Assembly: GCA_036426205.1 (NCBI GenBank)
Contig: WSYH01002427.1
Coordinates: 1 to 64,000, forward strand
Reading direction: 5' to 3'
DNA: 64,000 nucleotides
DNA from: Ascaphus truei
Taxonomy: Eukaryota; Chordata; Amphibia; Anura; Ascaphidae
In this document: positions 33,960-44,154 of the stretch, piece by piece
Layout: each line of letters begins with the position of its first letter
How positions within the stretch are numbered: position 1 is the first letter of the stretch
Made by a program: the position numbers and the translations under genes
The notes under the pieces: model-generated
Databases searched by the model: none
What the model saw: only the letters and a program-made list of their open reading frames with translations
Told to the model about the DNA's origin: nothing

Positions 33960-34720
33960 AGGATAATATTCTGGGATACCTAATGGAAAACAAAATTAAT
34001 AGTAATAGTCAGCATTGATTTATGAAGGATAAATTCTGCCAAACTAACATTATTTGTTTATTTGAGGAGGTAAGTAGGAATTTAGACCAGGGTAATTTCA
34101 GTTTATGTGGTCTACTTAGATTTTGCAAAGGCTTTTGATACGGTTCCACGCAAGAGGTTGATGTACAAAATAAAGCAAATTGAACTCAGTAAAAAATATA
34201 CTGTATGCACCTGGATTGAAAACTGGTTAAAGGACAGACAACAGAGGATTGTCATAAATTGAACCTTTTCAGGTTGGGCTAAGGTGTGAGTGCAGTACCT
34301 CAGGGATAGGTACTGGGACCACTACTTTTGAACTTGTTTATTAATGACCTTGAGGTTGGGATCAAGAGCAAAGTTTCCATCTTTGCTGATGATACTAAAT
34401 TATGTAAGGTAGTAGAATCAGAGCAGGATTTAATTTTTCTCCAGAAGGACTTGGAGAGACTGGAAACTTGGGCAGGTAAATGGCAGATGAGGGTTAATAC
34501 AGATAAATGTAAGGTTATGCATTTGGGAAGCAAGAATAAACAGGAAACTTACAAATGAAATGGGGATAAATTGGGGGAATCTTGGACGGAGAAGGATTTA
34601 GGAGTGCTTGTAGACAGCAGGCTTAGAGATAGTGCCCAAAGTCATGCAGTAGGTGCAAAGGCAAACAGGATCTTATCTTGCATTAAACTGGCAATGGATG
34701 GAAGGGAAGTAAACATAATT
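33960..34720 (+). mobile_element. CR1/L2-type LINE, copy 2 (RT fragment)
   Basis: Begins where copy 1 ends. It repeats the RT region (ITRNI-like start to GREVNII) with several stops and frameshifts; FADDTKLCKVVESEQDL is intact at 34328-34558. It is broken off at 34720 by the SINE-like unit. Confidence 0.8.
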
Positions 34721-34990
34721 GTAATAATAATAATAATACTGTAATAATAATAACAACATGTTTTTGTATAGCGCTGCTAGTTATACGTAGCGCTTTACAG
34801 AGACATTTTGCAGGCACAGGTCCCTGCCCCGTGGAGCTTACAATCTATGTTTTTGGTGCCAGAGGCACAGGGAGATAAAGTGACTTGCCCAAGGTCACAA
34901 GGAGCCGACACCGGGAATTGAACCAGGCTCCCCTGCTTCAAACTCTCAGTGCCACCCCATTCCGAACACTCGCCTGGAGTGGAAGGAGAT
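34721..34990 (+). mobile_element. SINE-like unit with a MIR/CORE-like tail, plus (AAT)n
   Basis: An AAT microsatellite (34721-34760) precedes TTTTTGTATAGCGC..., GTAGCGCTTTACAG and then AAAGTGACTTGCCCAAGGTC, GGGAATTGAACCAGG. The last words closely resemble the conserved region of MIR-type SINEs (GACTTGCCCAAGGTCAC...GGGATT.GAACC). Assignment is from memory of the family; exact ends are unknown. Confidence 0.55.
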
Positions 34991-35619
34991 AGTACAGGCG
35001 CAGATACATGATCCAGAGTGTCAATGTTCCAAAATTACAAACGGGGTTCATTTGATAATAAGTAGTTTATTGTAAAGTATGATCATACTCATTCAAAAGT
35101 CTAAAAGACTCTCTGCCAGGGGAGTGTCCAAACAGGGTTTTTATACATTTCATTTCCTTTGTTAAAAATGTGTTACTAGGCAGATTATACTAACTACTCC
35201 TTAATTCTCAAACCAATCATTTTACAGATCATTACAACCTGGTTAGAACTGGCTTAAAACATCTCTGAGTAGGCACCTGGTACAAACTTTCACTAGGAAT
35301 GTGGGCGTTACTTCAGGCACAGTCGTAAATCTACTTAGAAGTGAAACTCTCTCATTCACACCACACACATCTTGCACACAACATGGATACTGAAAACATA
35401 ACAGACAAAATGGAAACAGAACTTTGCTTTCAATCATTCTCCAGAGACCCCCCCCAGTCCATTTCAGTAATATATCAACAGTATCTTCATTTCAGCAATA
35501 TTACTCCATCAAGTGGTTAACCCTATACGTGAGGCCTACATCAGAATAATCACTCCTTGATGAAACAGGCTCCTGCTGACACTGTCGCAATCATGAGAGT
35601 AGGAAAATTCTGAAATACA
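34991..35619. other. Unassigned, LTR-like sequence
   Basis: No gene seen. AT-rich with scattered polyadenylation-like words. Possibly part of an LTR on the minus strand; no partner found. Confidence 0.35.
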
Positions 35620-37218
35620 GCGTGGCCTGCTATACCGGGTCATCCCCTACCACAATCATCCTGACCGACGACAGTTGGTCCTGCCTCGGAGTATGCAGTA
35701 CCATGTACTATGATCCCTGCATGACGATCATGGATACATGGGGGTGGATAAGACTTTCGGGTTAATAAGAGACTGATTTTTCTGGCCAAAGATGCGAGAG
35801 TTGGTAGAGCGGCACTGCTGGAAATGCAGAGATGTATCCAGAGGAAGACACTGCCCACTCGTGCAGCCCCAATGGGCCATCTAAAAAGCTCAGGTCCCAT
35901 GGACCTCGTGTGCATGTTTTTCTTGTGCATCGAATACGATTCAAGAGGTATCGGTAATGTAATCGGTAATGACCGACCACTATGTGCGGTACGCCCAAGC
36001 ATTTCCTACAAAAGATCAGAAGGCAATAACGGTGGCTAAAATACTGTGGGAGAAATAATTCTTCCACTAAAGCCTCCCGACTCAAATGCACTCTGACCAA
36101 GGTAGAGACTTTGAGAGCAAGCTCATCAAGGAGCTGTTTAAGTTTCTCAACATCCAGAAGTCCCGAACTGCTCCATATCATCCCAAGGAAGATGCCTTGC
36201 CCAAAAGGTTCAAAATCGAACGCTGCTCGACATACTAGGTACTCTAAAGAGCTCACAAAAAAATGTATGGAGCAAGTACGTGGAAGCAATGGTGCATGCA
36301 TATAATTGCACCCGACATCAACCTACAGGATACACTCCGTACTTGGGATGTTTGGGCGAGAGGTACGGCTAACAGTGGACATGTCTTCGGGTATCTATTG
36401 ATGGGGTACCCAATACTGCGCATTATAAATACTTCCAGCGACTCCAAGCCAGCCTAAAACACGCGCATCAATTAGCGGAGAAGGACTCCACCAGCTGAAC
36501 ACCAATAGCAAGATAAGATATGATCACAAGGTCCAATACAGGGAACTAAGGCCCGGAGACGCCATTCTCCTGCATAACTTAGGAATAACTGCCAAACACA
36601 AGCTGGACGACCGCTGGCGTGATGGTAAAATAAGTAAAATAACAGATGCCAGGCCTCCCGGTCTACAGCATATGAGCCGTGGATGGTCAGGTAATGGTCT
36701 GGCACAGAAATCATTTGTTGTCCATTCCCTAAGTGGGACAGAGTGACTCTGAACCAAAGACTTAAATATCAGCCAGTAAGCCAGAAGAGTCCCCTGAGAC
36801 TCCCAATTCAGAAGTCAAGTCTAGCCAAGAGCCTTTGGAAGGAACCCCACTGGTTCCAATAGAGACTGGTAGGCATCTCTCGAGGTATCACCGGGTAATG
36901 GGCCTGCGCCTCAAGTACTGTCATCCGTGGATTCAACAAGCCGACCATTCAACCCAAGCAGCCCACGTTTCGTGCCTAATAGAGACTTTAATGAGACCGC
37001 ATGGCCAATCACAGATGGGTCAAGACCCCAGGACTCTGATAGACTTTCCACAGTGGAAGATGCTGCAGCAGAGACTCACAGGAGTCACAGTGTGAGACGC
37101 CTTCCCACTAGAGTGGCTTACGATCAATTTGGGGCACCCCACTATGAGTCGCAGTAGCTGGCTAAGGAAAAGCTAGCCTCAGTTATAAATATGTTCATAG
37201 AAATGAACAATATTGTGT
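35620..37218 (+). pseudogene. Ty3/Gypsy family 2 integrase, decayed
   Basis: Integrase inserts retroelement cDNA into the genome. Translations in shifting frames show QLVLPRSMQYHVLCSLHDDH with CWKC further on (HHCC zinc finger), then VTDHYVRYAQAFPTKDQKAI (first catalytic Asp region), HSDQGRDFESKLIKELFKFL (second Asp), and APYHPKEDALPKRF where the usual Glu region is eroded. The C-terminal domain reads YDHKVQYRELRPGDAILL and DDRWRDG. The tail, RVAYDQFGAPHYES, matches the copy at 63110-64000. At least ten stops or frameshifts. Confidence 0.8.
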
Positions 37219-37327
37219 AGAGTCAATGCATATTCGTTAAGTTGTACTATATATTCTGCATTTTCAATTATATAAATGATGTTATGTGTTTCACTGTTCC
37301 CAAGCAGGGACTTTGGAGTTTCCACCA

Positions 37328-37350
37328 GCGGGAGGATAAAGCAAGGTCCC
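37328..37350 (+). repeat. Polypurine tract and first 15 bp of the family 2 LTR
   Basis: GCGGGAGGA followed by TAAAGCAAGGTCCC aligns with AGGGGAGGA plus TGTAGCCAGGTCCC of the minus-strand copy (62990-62968). The LTR is interrupted here by the Gmr1-like element. Confidence 0.65.
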
Positions 37351-37838
37351 TGTGACAGGGTGAATAAAAGCCACCAGTTATATGCCTGGCAGACATATGT
37401 TTAGTCTGCAGTGCAGCAGTGATGAGGTTAACTTCAGCAGGGAAGCTCATGGCAATTAGTTGAATCCCAGCTGCCTAATCAAGGTGTGTTAAAAACCCCA
37501 GGATATGCACACATGCTGCTGGCTGGTCAGGAGACAGGAGTGATTTACTGAAGAGATTACTGATACAAGGTCTGTTTGCAAAGTACATGGTTTATGAACT
37601 GTCTGGCTCCTGCATGAATAGGAGTAGCTATCTTATTTTGCTCTGCCTGCAAAAGAGAACCTTATTTTGCTCTGTCTGCAAAAGAGAACCTTATTTTGCT
37701 CTGCCTGCTAAAAAAAGCTATTTTTCTTTTGTTTGCTGACGAGAAGTTATTTGTTTTTGGTGTACTGTATGTTTAAGGCTAAAATAAATAAGCCTTATTC
37801 AAAGAACCTGCGTGTTTAGTTGCATGTACTCAGCAACA
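37351..37838 (+). repeat. 5' LTR of the Gmr1-like element
   Basis: Starts TGTGACAGGG and ends CTCAGCAACA. Contains three near repeats CCTTATTTTGCTCTG(C/T)CTG (37632-37710) and an AATAAATAAG polyadenylation-type signal near 37783. Confidence 0.9.
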
Positions 37839-37840
37839 TA

Positions 37841-37858
37841 TGGTGTTAGAAGTGGGAT
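37841..37858 (+). other. Candidate primer-binding site
   Basis: TGGTGTTAGAAGTGGGAT begins two bases after the LTR, where the tRNA primer site of LTR retrotransposons lies. The matching tRNA was not determined. Confidence 0.5.
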
Positions 37859-37885
37859 TTTCAAAAGGCCCCTGCAGTTAAAGGG

Positions 37886-37911
37886 CCACACACACACACA
37901 CACACACACAG
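37886..37911. repeat. (CA)n microsatellite in the leader
   Basis: Twelve CA units just before the gag start codon. Confidence 0.9.
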
Positions 37912-37913
37912 GA

Positions 37914-38036
37914 ATGAGAAAAATGGAAGAAGCTTTGAAAGAGTTTTTGTGCGAGCAGACCAGACAGCAGGGACTGTTAATGCAGGAGCAGGACCGGCTA
38001 CAAGCAGAGAGAGATGAAAGACTACAGGCAGCACAG
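37914..38036 (+). pseudogene. Gmr1-like gag, N-terminal part, interrupted
   Basis: The ATG at 37914 opens an acidic and basic coiled-coil-like sequence (MRKMEEALKEFL, QDRLQAERDERLQ). Reading is cut at 38036 by the palindromic insert. The 13-bp host sequence ACAGGCAGCACAG is repeated at 39525-39537, where gag resumes. Confidence 0.7.
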
Positions 38037-39524
38037 AAACAATACAAACAACAATAATACCCTTTACAAGCGCTAATCTACAAGTGCAATTAACTCACAG
38101 TGGTGGGAATTTTGCAATAAAAAGGTGATGTGAACGTGATCACTCAAGGTGAGTGTAAACCACTTCTAAGTGGTGAGTGAGCTGCCAGAGAGACTAATAA
38201 ACAGATTTCCCAACCTGTAAAACAAATAAAAATACAAAATAAAAGTCCCGGCGCTATAAATGTCCCAGATACCGTGTTCCAAACGGAAAGTCCCAGATGG
38301 AAGATTCTCAGATAGAAGATTCTCAGATGGATGGTATAGGATATTTTCACAGTACAGGATAATTTCACAGAGTCCCAGGGAGTTGATATGTCCCTTTAAC
38401 GATGTCCGCAATGATTCTGTGGAAACATAAGAGGTACACACCAATTGCGCAGTATGCCACTACTCCTGACCCCACTCTGACCAGTGGGCAAAGGAATCCT
38501 ACTTACAAGATAGAGTCTTGTATGTTCGAAGGAGAGAATCTGTGACTGTGTCTCTGCTCTGTCTCGGTGTTTCACGGATCCCACGTGACCGGCAGCAGTG
38601 ATCTCCTATTCCATGCAGCGACCAGCACTCACAGGTGACGTAAGCCAGGCATGTCATGCAGGAACAGAGGATTGACACAATGGTGTAATACGTTTAACAC
38701 TTTATTAAAATACTTTAAAACACGAATCACCCACACTTACAATAAATGGGGGATGACTATGTAACTCACGGATCCCCTGAGGAAGTGACGCAGAGTCACG
38801 AAACGCGTAGGGAGGAGGAGCTTAGTGTTTGAGCCGGTCCAGCCACCATAGTCTCTTCGTTGCTGTTGGAGCGTACCTGTACCGCCCTGCCGCTGACGTC
38901 ATCGGCTAGGAGTTTCAGATAACGCCATTCAGGAAGGCTCCCTAGTGTGCAACAGGCTGTAGACAAGTTGCGGACGGCATCCGTGAGTTACATAGTCATC
39001 CCCCATTTATTGTAAGTGTGGGTGATTCGTGTTTTAAAGTATTTTAATAAAGTGTTAAACGTATTACACCATTGTGTCAATCCTCTGTTCCTGCATGACA
39101 TGCCTGGCTTACGTCACCTGTGAGTGCTGGTCGCTGCATGGAATAGGAGATCACTGCTGCCGGTCACGTGGGATCCGTGAAACACCGAGACAGAGCAGAG
39201 ACACAGTCACAGATTCTCTCCTTCGAACATACAAGACTCTATCTTGTAAGTAGGATTCCTTTGCCCACTGGTCAGAGTGGGGTCAGGAGTAGTGGCATAC
39301 TGCGCAATTGGTGTGTACCTCTTATGTTTCCACAGAATCATTGCGGACATCGTTAAAGGGACATATCAACTCCCTGGGACTCTGTGAAATTATCCTGTAC
39401 TGTGAAAATATCCTATACCATCCATCTGAGAATCTTCTATCTGAGAATCTTCCATCTGGGACTTTCCGTTTGGAACACGGTATCTGGGACATTTATAGCG
39501 CCGGGACTTTTATTTTGTATTTTT
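38037..39524. mobile_element. Palindromic (inverted-duplicate) insert in gag, 13-bp target duplication
   Basis: Bases about 38232-38767 and 38985-39524 are near-perfect inverted repeats around a loop of about 218 bp; both arms yield the same 62-aa ORF. Target duplications ACAGGCAGCACAG lie at 38024-38036 and 39525-39537. The insert ends in TTTTATTTTGTATTTT and starts AAACAATAC. The loop holds a hammerhead-like motif typical of Penelope-like elements. Variable-length duplications and inverted partial copies are known for that group, so a Penelope-derived non-autonomous insert is the best guess. Confidence 0.7.
38777..38810 (+). other. Hammerhead-like motif in the palindrome loop
   Basis: CTGAGGA (fits CUGANGA) is followed by one extra A. 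Then comes a five-pair stem GTGAC/GTCAC around GCAGA, then GAAACGCG. All core parts of a hammerhead ribozyme are present except for the extra base before stem II. Stem I and III partners were not established. Confidence 0.45.
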
Positions 39525-39537
39525 ACAGGCAGCACAG

Positions 39538-40022
39538 GATGAGCGGATGGCCAGGCTGCTGACCCAATTCCAGGGGTCTGCCAATCCAGAACCTGCAAAC
39601 AGACCCCCAGCTCTCCTGAGGAAAATGGCTACGAACGAGGATCCAGAGGCTTTTTACTGACATTTGAAAGGGTTTCCGAAGCTCAGGGCTGGACTGCAGA
39701 TCGCTGGGCCACTGCATTGGCCCCGCTCTTCATAGGAGAAGCCCAGGCCTCATATCAGGGCCTCCCTGCAGATCAGGCAATAGACTACCGACAAGTAAAA
39801 GCCGCCATACTGGATCGCTTAGGTCTGACCCCAGAGACCTACCAGCAGCAGTTCTGGAACATGAAGTACACTGCTAAGATGAGACCCCGGGTCCTCGCTC
39901 AGCAGTTATTGGACTTGTGTACGCGCTGGATAAAACCCGAGGAGTGCACTAAGGAGGCAATTCTTGAGCAGGTGGTGTTGGAACAATTCCTACAGATAAT
40001 ACCCCCTTCTGCACGCTCATAA
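39538..40022 (+). pseudogene. Gmr1-like gag capsid, SCAN-like
   Basis: Gag capsid packages the retroelement RNA. The sequence RPPALLRKMATNEDPEAFY meets a stop at 39657. After a frame change it continues with IGEAQASYQGLPADQAIDYR, VKAAILDRLGLTPETYQQQF and RVLAQQLLDLCTRWIKPEEC. L..R.gLtpE.yr..Fr and LcrrWL.PE are signatures of the SCAN domain, which is known to derive from Gmr1-like gag capsids. It ends at a stop at 40020-40022. Confidence 0.8.
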
Positions 40023-40052
40023 GTAAAACGCCACGCTGCTGAAACCCTAGCT

Positions 40053-41189
40053 TTGACGGTCCGACTCGTGGAGAACTTCCTTGGGGCTGAGGAGCAGGCG
40101 AGTGTCCTGGACCTGACAGATCCGACTCCACCGGCACTTGCGGATGCCCAAAGAGGGAGGTCGGATCAACGGGGAACCTACGGCCCGTTCATACGCTACC
40201 GCCAAGTCCAACGGAAGGAGCAGTCATTCCAGCAAGGGCGGAGTCCAAATGCTGGTCCCCGCCGAGACCCTCATCCCCTTCCTGATGTCGGTTTGTTGCC
40301 AAATGAGAGGAACTTCCGAGGACGTCGCCCACAGGAACCACCAGATGCCTGGTATCCAGTATCCGGTCCAGCGGAGCGCTATCTGCGGCACCCTCCTGCG
40401 AGGGAACCCTCTCCATGTTCCGCCTGCGGAGAACAAGGCCACCGGCACGTGGACTGTCCACAGATGGATTGTTCATTCAGCAGGACCGTTGCCTCAGCCT
40501 TCACTGGAGAAAGTTACAAGCCCTGGCTACTTCCAGCCCAGGTTGGGGAGAAAACCGTCCATCCCCTTATAGATGCGGGCTCTGGGAAAACTCTGGTCTT
40601 CCAGGAATTGTTACCGCCTAACGTGTGTTCTTTTGACTCCCCATGGAGTATAGAATGTATACACGGCGATGTAAAGCGGAATCCGACGGCCAAAATCCGG
40701 CTACAAGTAAAAGGCCAGGAGGCCTACCTCGAAGTAGGTGTCGCTCCTTGGCTCCCTGCCCCCGTTGTGCTCGGCCGGGACTGGCCTTTCTTTTCGGACC
40801 TATTGGCTCCAGTCTCTCATGAGGAGCCTCATTCTATGGCTCAGGAGAACCCTGGCAAACTGTTTCCCTTTTCGGCAGACCTTTTCCCCAGTAGACACCG
40901 GGTTCAAAAGACTCAGAAGCAAAGACGCTCTGACAAACAGGACTGGTTGCAGAAATCTGGGTCTCAAGGTGACCACTCTAGTAGCCAGAAGTCAGAAGTG
41001 ATGACTGGGGATGGCCAGAGGGAGGGGGATATGGGCCCTGGAGATTTACCAGACCTATACCTCCCTGATTTTCGCGAGAGGCAAAGGGAAGACCCAGTCC
41101 TGGCTAGACAGTATGACAAGGTGGTAAAAATTGATGAGCAAATTTTGAATGCACAGGGGGTGATAGTGTTCCCCCATTTTGAGCTATGA
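40053..41189 (+). pseudogene. Gmr1-like nucleocapsid zinc knuckle and protease
   Basis: The first part finishes gag: VLEQFLQIIP lies just upstream in the other frame, and here come a Pro-rich linker and CSACGEQGHRHVDCP, a perfect CX2CX4HX4C knuckle. About 30 residues on, LIDAGSGKTLVFQELLP occupies the place of the aspartic protease. The active-site triad reads D-A-G where retroelement proteases have D-S/T-G, so activity is doubtful. VLGRDWPFFSDLL is the usual late protease strand. It ends in a linker before the integrase, terminated by TGA. Confidence 0.8.
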
Positions 41190-41302
41190 AATGATATCCT
41201 GTATAGGGTGAATAGGCAGACACAAACAGGGGAGGTCACCAGACAGATATTGGTTCCCAAGGCATTTGTTAAATCTGTGTTCACTCTAGCCCATACTGTC
41301 CC

Positions 41303-42160
41303 TTGGGTGGTCACCTGAGCAGGGATACAACATTGGACCGTATTTCATCCCGTTTCTATTGGCCAGGGATGCATAGTGATATTGTTAAGTTATGTGCGGC
41401 ATGTCCGGAGTGCCAGCTAACTAGTCCAAAGGGACAAAAACCAGCCCCTTTGGTTTCTCTACGGGTTGGACTTCCCCAGGTTTTGTTGACAGACCAAGGT
41501 ACAAATTTTATGGCTAAACTGATGCAGGATGTCTTAAAATTATTAGAGGTCAAGTCTGTTCGGACATTGGTCTACCATCCACAGACTGACGAATTGGTAG
41601 AAAGATTTAACCGAACTCTAAAAGGGATGCTGAGGAAATTTGAAGATTCAGAGAAGAGAGCCTGGGATGAACTTCTCCCTTTTCTGCTGTTTGCAGTGCA
41701 GGAAGTTCCCCAGGCCTCCATGGGATTCTTTCCATTTGAACTGCTCTATGGCAGCCAACCCCGGGGTATCCTAGACCTCCTAAAGGAGTCCTGGGAGGAA
41801 CAGCGGTCCCCTTCTAAGAATACCCTGCAATATGTACTATACCTTAGGAAGCGCCTATATGTGGTCGGCCATTTTGCTAGGGAGAATCTTAGATCAGCCC
41901 AGGACAGTCAGGAGAGACATTACAATCAGAATGCTCGCATGAGAGTGTTTCACCCGGGAGACCAGGTAATGTTGTTGTTACCCAGCTGTGAGAGCAAACT
42001 CCTGGCCAAATGGCAGGGCCCATTCGAAGTACTCCGCCGCACGGGTGATGTGGATTACGAGATCGCTCAACCAGGGTCCAGGAAGGGTAAACAAATTTAC
42101 CATGTGAACTTGCTGAAACCCAGGAAGATGCAGCGGTCTCTATTCATCCACCCGGTGTAG
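41303..42160 (+). pseudogene. Gmr1-like integrase, internally deleted
   Basis: The zinc-binding part begins upstream in another frame (histidine pair near 41290-41325) and reads FYWPGMHSDIVKLCAACPEC. It then jumps directly to RVGLPQVLLTDQGTNF. The stretch of about 80 residues that should carry the first catalytic Asp is missing. The second Asp (TDQGTNF) and the Glu (ELVERFNRTLKGML) remain. The C-terminal part shows YNQNARMRVFHPGDQVMLLL and WQGPFEVLRRTGDVDYEI, typical of Gypsy integrases. Its position before the RT is the notable feature. Confidence 0.85.
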
Positions 42161-42222
42161 GAGGAAACGGACTTGGGTCCTCAGCCCCCACGGGAGAACA
42201 TCGTTGAGACGATAACATCCCA

Positions 42223-43209
42223 ATGGGTAAACAGTTGTCCTCTGAACAAAAAGGGGACTTGTTAGCAATAATTACACAATTCCATTATGTTTTTTCTGAT
42301 TTACCAGGGCAAACTAACTTAATTTCACATGCGATCGAGACAGCACCTGGGGTAAAAGTACGTTCCCGTCCTTATAGGTTGCCTGAAAGTCGTAGGGCCT
42401 TGGTAGAGAAGGAGGTACAAGAAATGTTACACTTAGGAGTGATTGAGGAATCAAGCAGTGAGTGGTGTAGTCCACTAGTTATAGTCCCTAAACTCGATGG
42501 GAAGGTAAGATTTTGTGTGGACCTCCGAAATGTCAATGCGGTATCCAAGTTTGATGCATATCCGATGCCAAGGGTGGACGAATTAATTGACGCCCTTGGT
42601 AACGCGGAATATATATCCACGCTGGACTTGACAAAAGGATACTGGCAAATACCCTTAGAGGAAAAGTCCAAGTGCAAAACAGCCTTTGCCACTCCCATGG
42701 GTTTATACCAGTTTGTGACAATGCCATTTGGACTGCATGGAGCCCCAGCCACATTTCAGAGACTCATGGATAAGGTGCTGAGACCCCATAGGACTTATTC
42801 CGCAGCCTACCTAGATGACATTGTCATTTATAGTAAACACTGGCGGGCCCACCTAAATAGGCTGAAAGCGGTCCTCAAATCTCTGAGAGAGGCAGGGCTC
42901 ACAGCCAACCCTAAGAAATGTGCCTTGGGTAAGGCGGAAACCAAATACTTAGGGTATGCAGTGGGAGGTGGAAAAGTAAGGCCACCAGCCGACAAGGTTG
43001 TTGCCCTGAAAGAAGTTCCGACCCCCCAAACAAAAACACAGGTACGCTCTCTGCTGGGTTTAGCAGGATACTACCGGCTGTTCATTACCAACTACTCAGA
43101 AGTGGCAGCCCCATTAACGGACCTCACAAAAAAGTGTGCCCCTACACAAGTGCTATGGTCAAGGGAGTGTCAGAGAGCCTTTGAGGACATTAAAAGGTGT
43201 CTATCATAG
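42223..43209 (+). pseudogene. Gmr1-like reverse transcriptase
   Basis: Complete RT palm: YRLPESRRALVEKEVQEML, VRFCVDLRNVNAVSKFDAYP, YISTLDLTKGYWQIPLEE, FGLHGAPATFQRLMDKVL and the catalytic YLDDIVIYS. TKTQVRSLLGLAGYYRLFI follows as the connection to RNase H. All are standard Ty3/Gypsy motifs. It is out of frame with the integrase and stops at TAG (43207) before RNase H, so the polyprotein is broken on both sides. Confidence 0.9.
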
Positions 43210-43667
43210 GGTCCCGTCCTTAGAAGCCCAGACTTCAACAGCCTTTTTGTAGTGCAAACAGATGCTTCAGAGATAGGGCTAGGGGCAGTGTTGTCACAAC
43301 AGTTTGAGGGAGTTAACACCCTATCCTTTTCCTGAGTAGGAAATTGTTCCCGAGGTAAAAAAACTACTCAGTGATTGAGAAGGAGTGCCTCGCAGTAAAG
43401 TGGGCAATCGAGGCTTCGAGGTATTACCTGGCAGGAGTCCATTTTACTTTGGTGACGGATCATGCTCCACTGAAGTGGTTAAATAGTATGAAAGATTCCA
43501 ATGCTAGGTTAACTAGGTGGTATATGGCCCTCCAACCCTTCTCATTTGAGATTCAGCACAGGCCGGGAAAAGAGAACGCAAATGCTGATTTCTTTTCTAG
43601 AGAAGGGGTGGATGGTCGGGCTTCAGCCATGCGTAACCGCAGCCACACACTAACAGGGGAGGAATGA
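43210..43667 (+). pseudogene. Gmr1-like RNase H, two frames
   Basis: VVQTDASEIGLGAVLSQQ (first catalytic Asp) is in the RT frame, which then meets a stop near 43333. From 43371 another frame gives IEKECLAVKWAIEASRYYL (catalytic Glu), FTLVTDHAPLKWL (second Asp) and RHRPGKENANADFFSR-like text (IQHRPGKENANADFFSREG). The 3' LTR follows within a few bases of the stop, so nothing else is encoded after RNase H. Confidence 0.85.
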
Positions 43668-44154
43668 GACAGGGTAAATAAAAGCCACCAGCTATATGCC
43701 TGGCAAACATATGTTTAGTCTGCAGTGCAGCAGTGATGAGGTTAACTTCAGCAGGGAAGCTCATGGCAATTAGTTGAATCCCAGCTGCCTAATCAAGGTG
43801 TGTTAAAAACCCCAGGATGTGCACACATGCTGCTGGCTGGTCAGGAGACATGAGTGATTTACTGAAGAGATTATTGATACAAGGTCTGTTTGCAAAGTAC
43901 ATGGTTTATGAACTGTCTGGCTCCTGCATGAAAAAGAGTAGCTGTCTTATTTTGCTCTGCCTGTAAAAGAGAACCTTATTTTGCTCTGTCTGCAAAAGAG
44001 AACCTTATTTTGCTCTGCCTGCTAAAAAAAAAGCTATTTTTGTTTTGTTTGCTGACGAGAAGTTATTTGTTTTTGGTGTGCTGTATGTTTAAGGCTAAAA
44101 TAAATAAGCCTTATTCAAAGAACCTGCGTGTTTAGTTGCATGTACTCTGCAACA
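43665..44154 (+). repeat. 3' LTR of the Gmr1-like element
   Basis: About 97 percent identical by eye to 37351-37838. Starts TGAGACAGGG and ends CTCTGCAACA. The upstream purine stretch AACAGGGGAGGAA is a plausible polypurine tract. Confidence 0.9.

Larger units (their letters stand above)
37351..44154 (+). mobile_element. Gmr1-like Ty3/Gypsy retrotransposon, integrase upstream of RT
   Basis: Two LTRs of about 489 bp (37351-37838 and 43665-44154) bound an internal region ordered: SCAN-like capsid, CCHC and protease, integrase, reverse transcriptase, RNase H. Ordinary Ty3/Gypsy elements have integrase last. Integrase-first is the Ty1/copia-like order described for the Gmr1 group of deuterostome Gypsy elements. 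The near identity of the LTRs suggests a moderately young insertion. It landed 15 bp inside the LTR of a family 2 Gypsy; flanks GTCCC and GTCCG are a near-matching 5-bp duplication. All ORFs are broken. Confidence 0.9.

Noticed and set aside
34880..34930. tRNA-gene-like box (GGGAATTGAACC)
   Set aside because: No cloverleaf or A box could be fitted; the word belongs to the SINE-like unit.
38144..39562. Two identical 62-aa ORFs on opposite strands
   Set aside because: They are the two arms of the palindromic insert and not independent genes.
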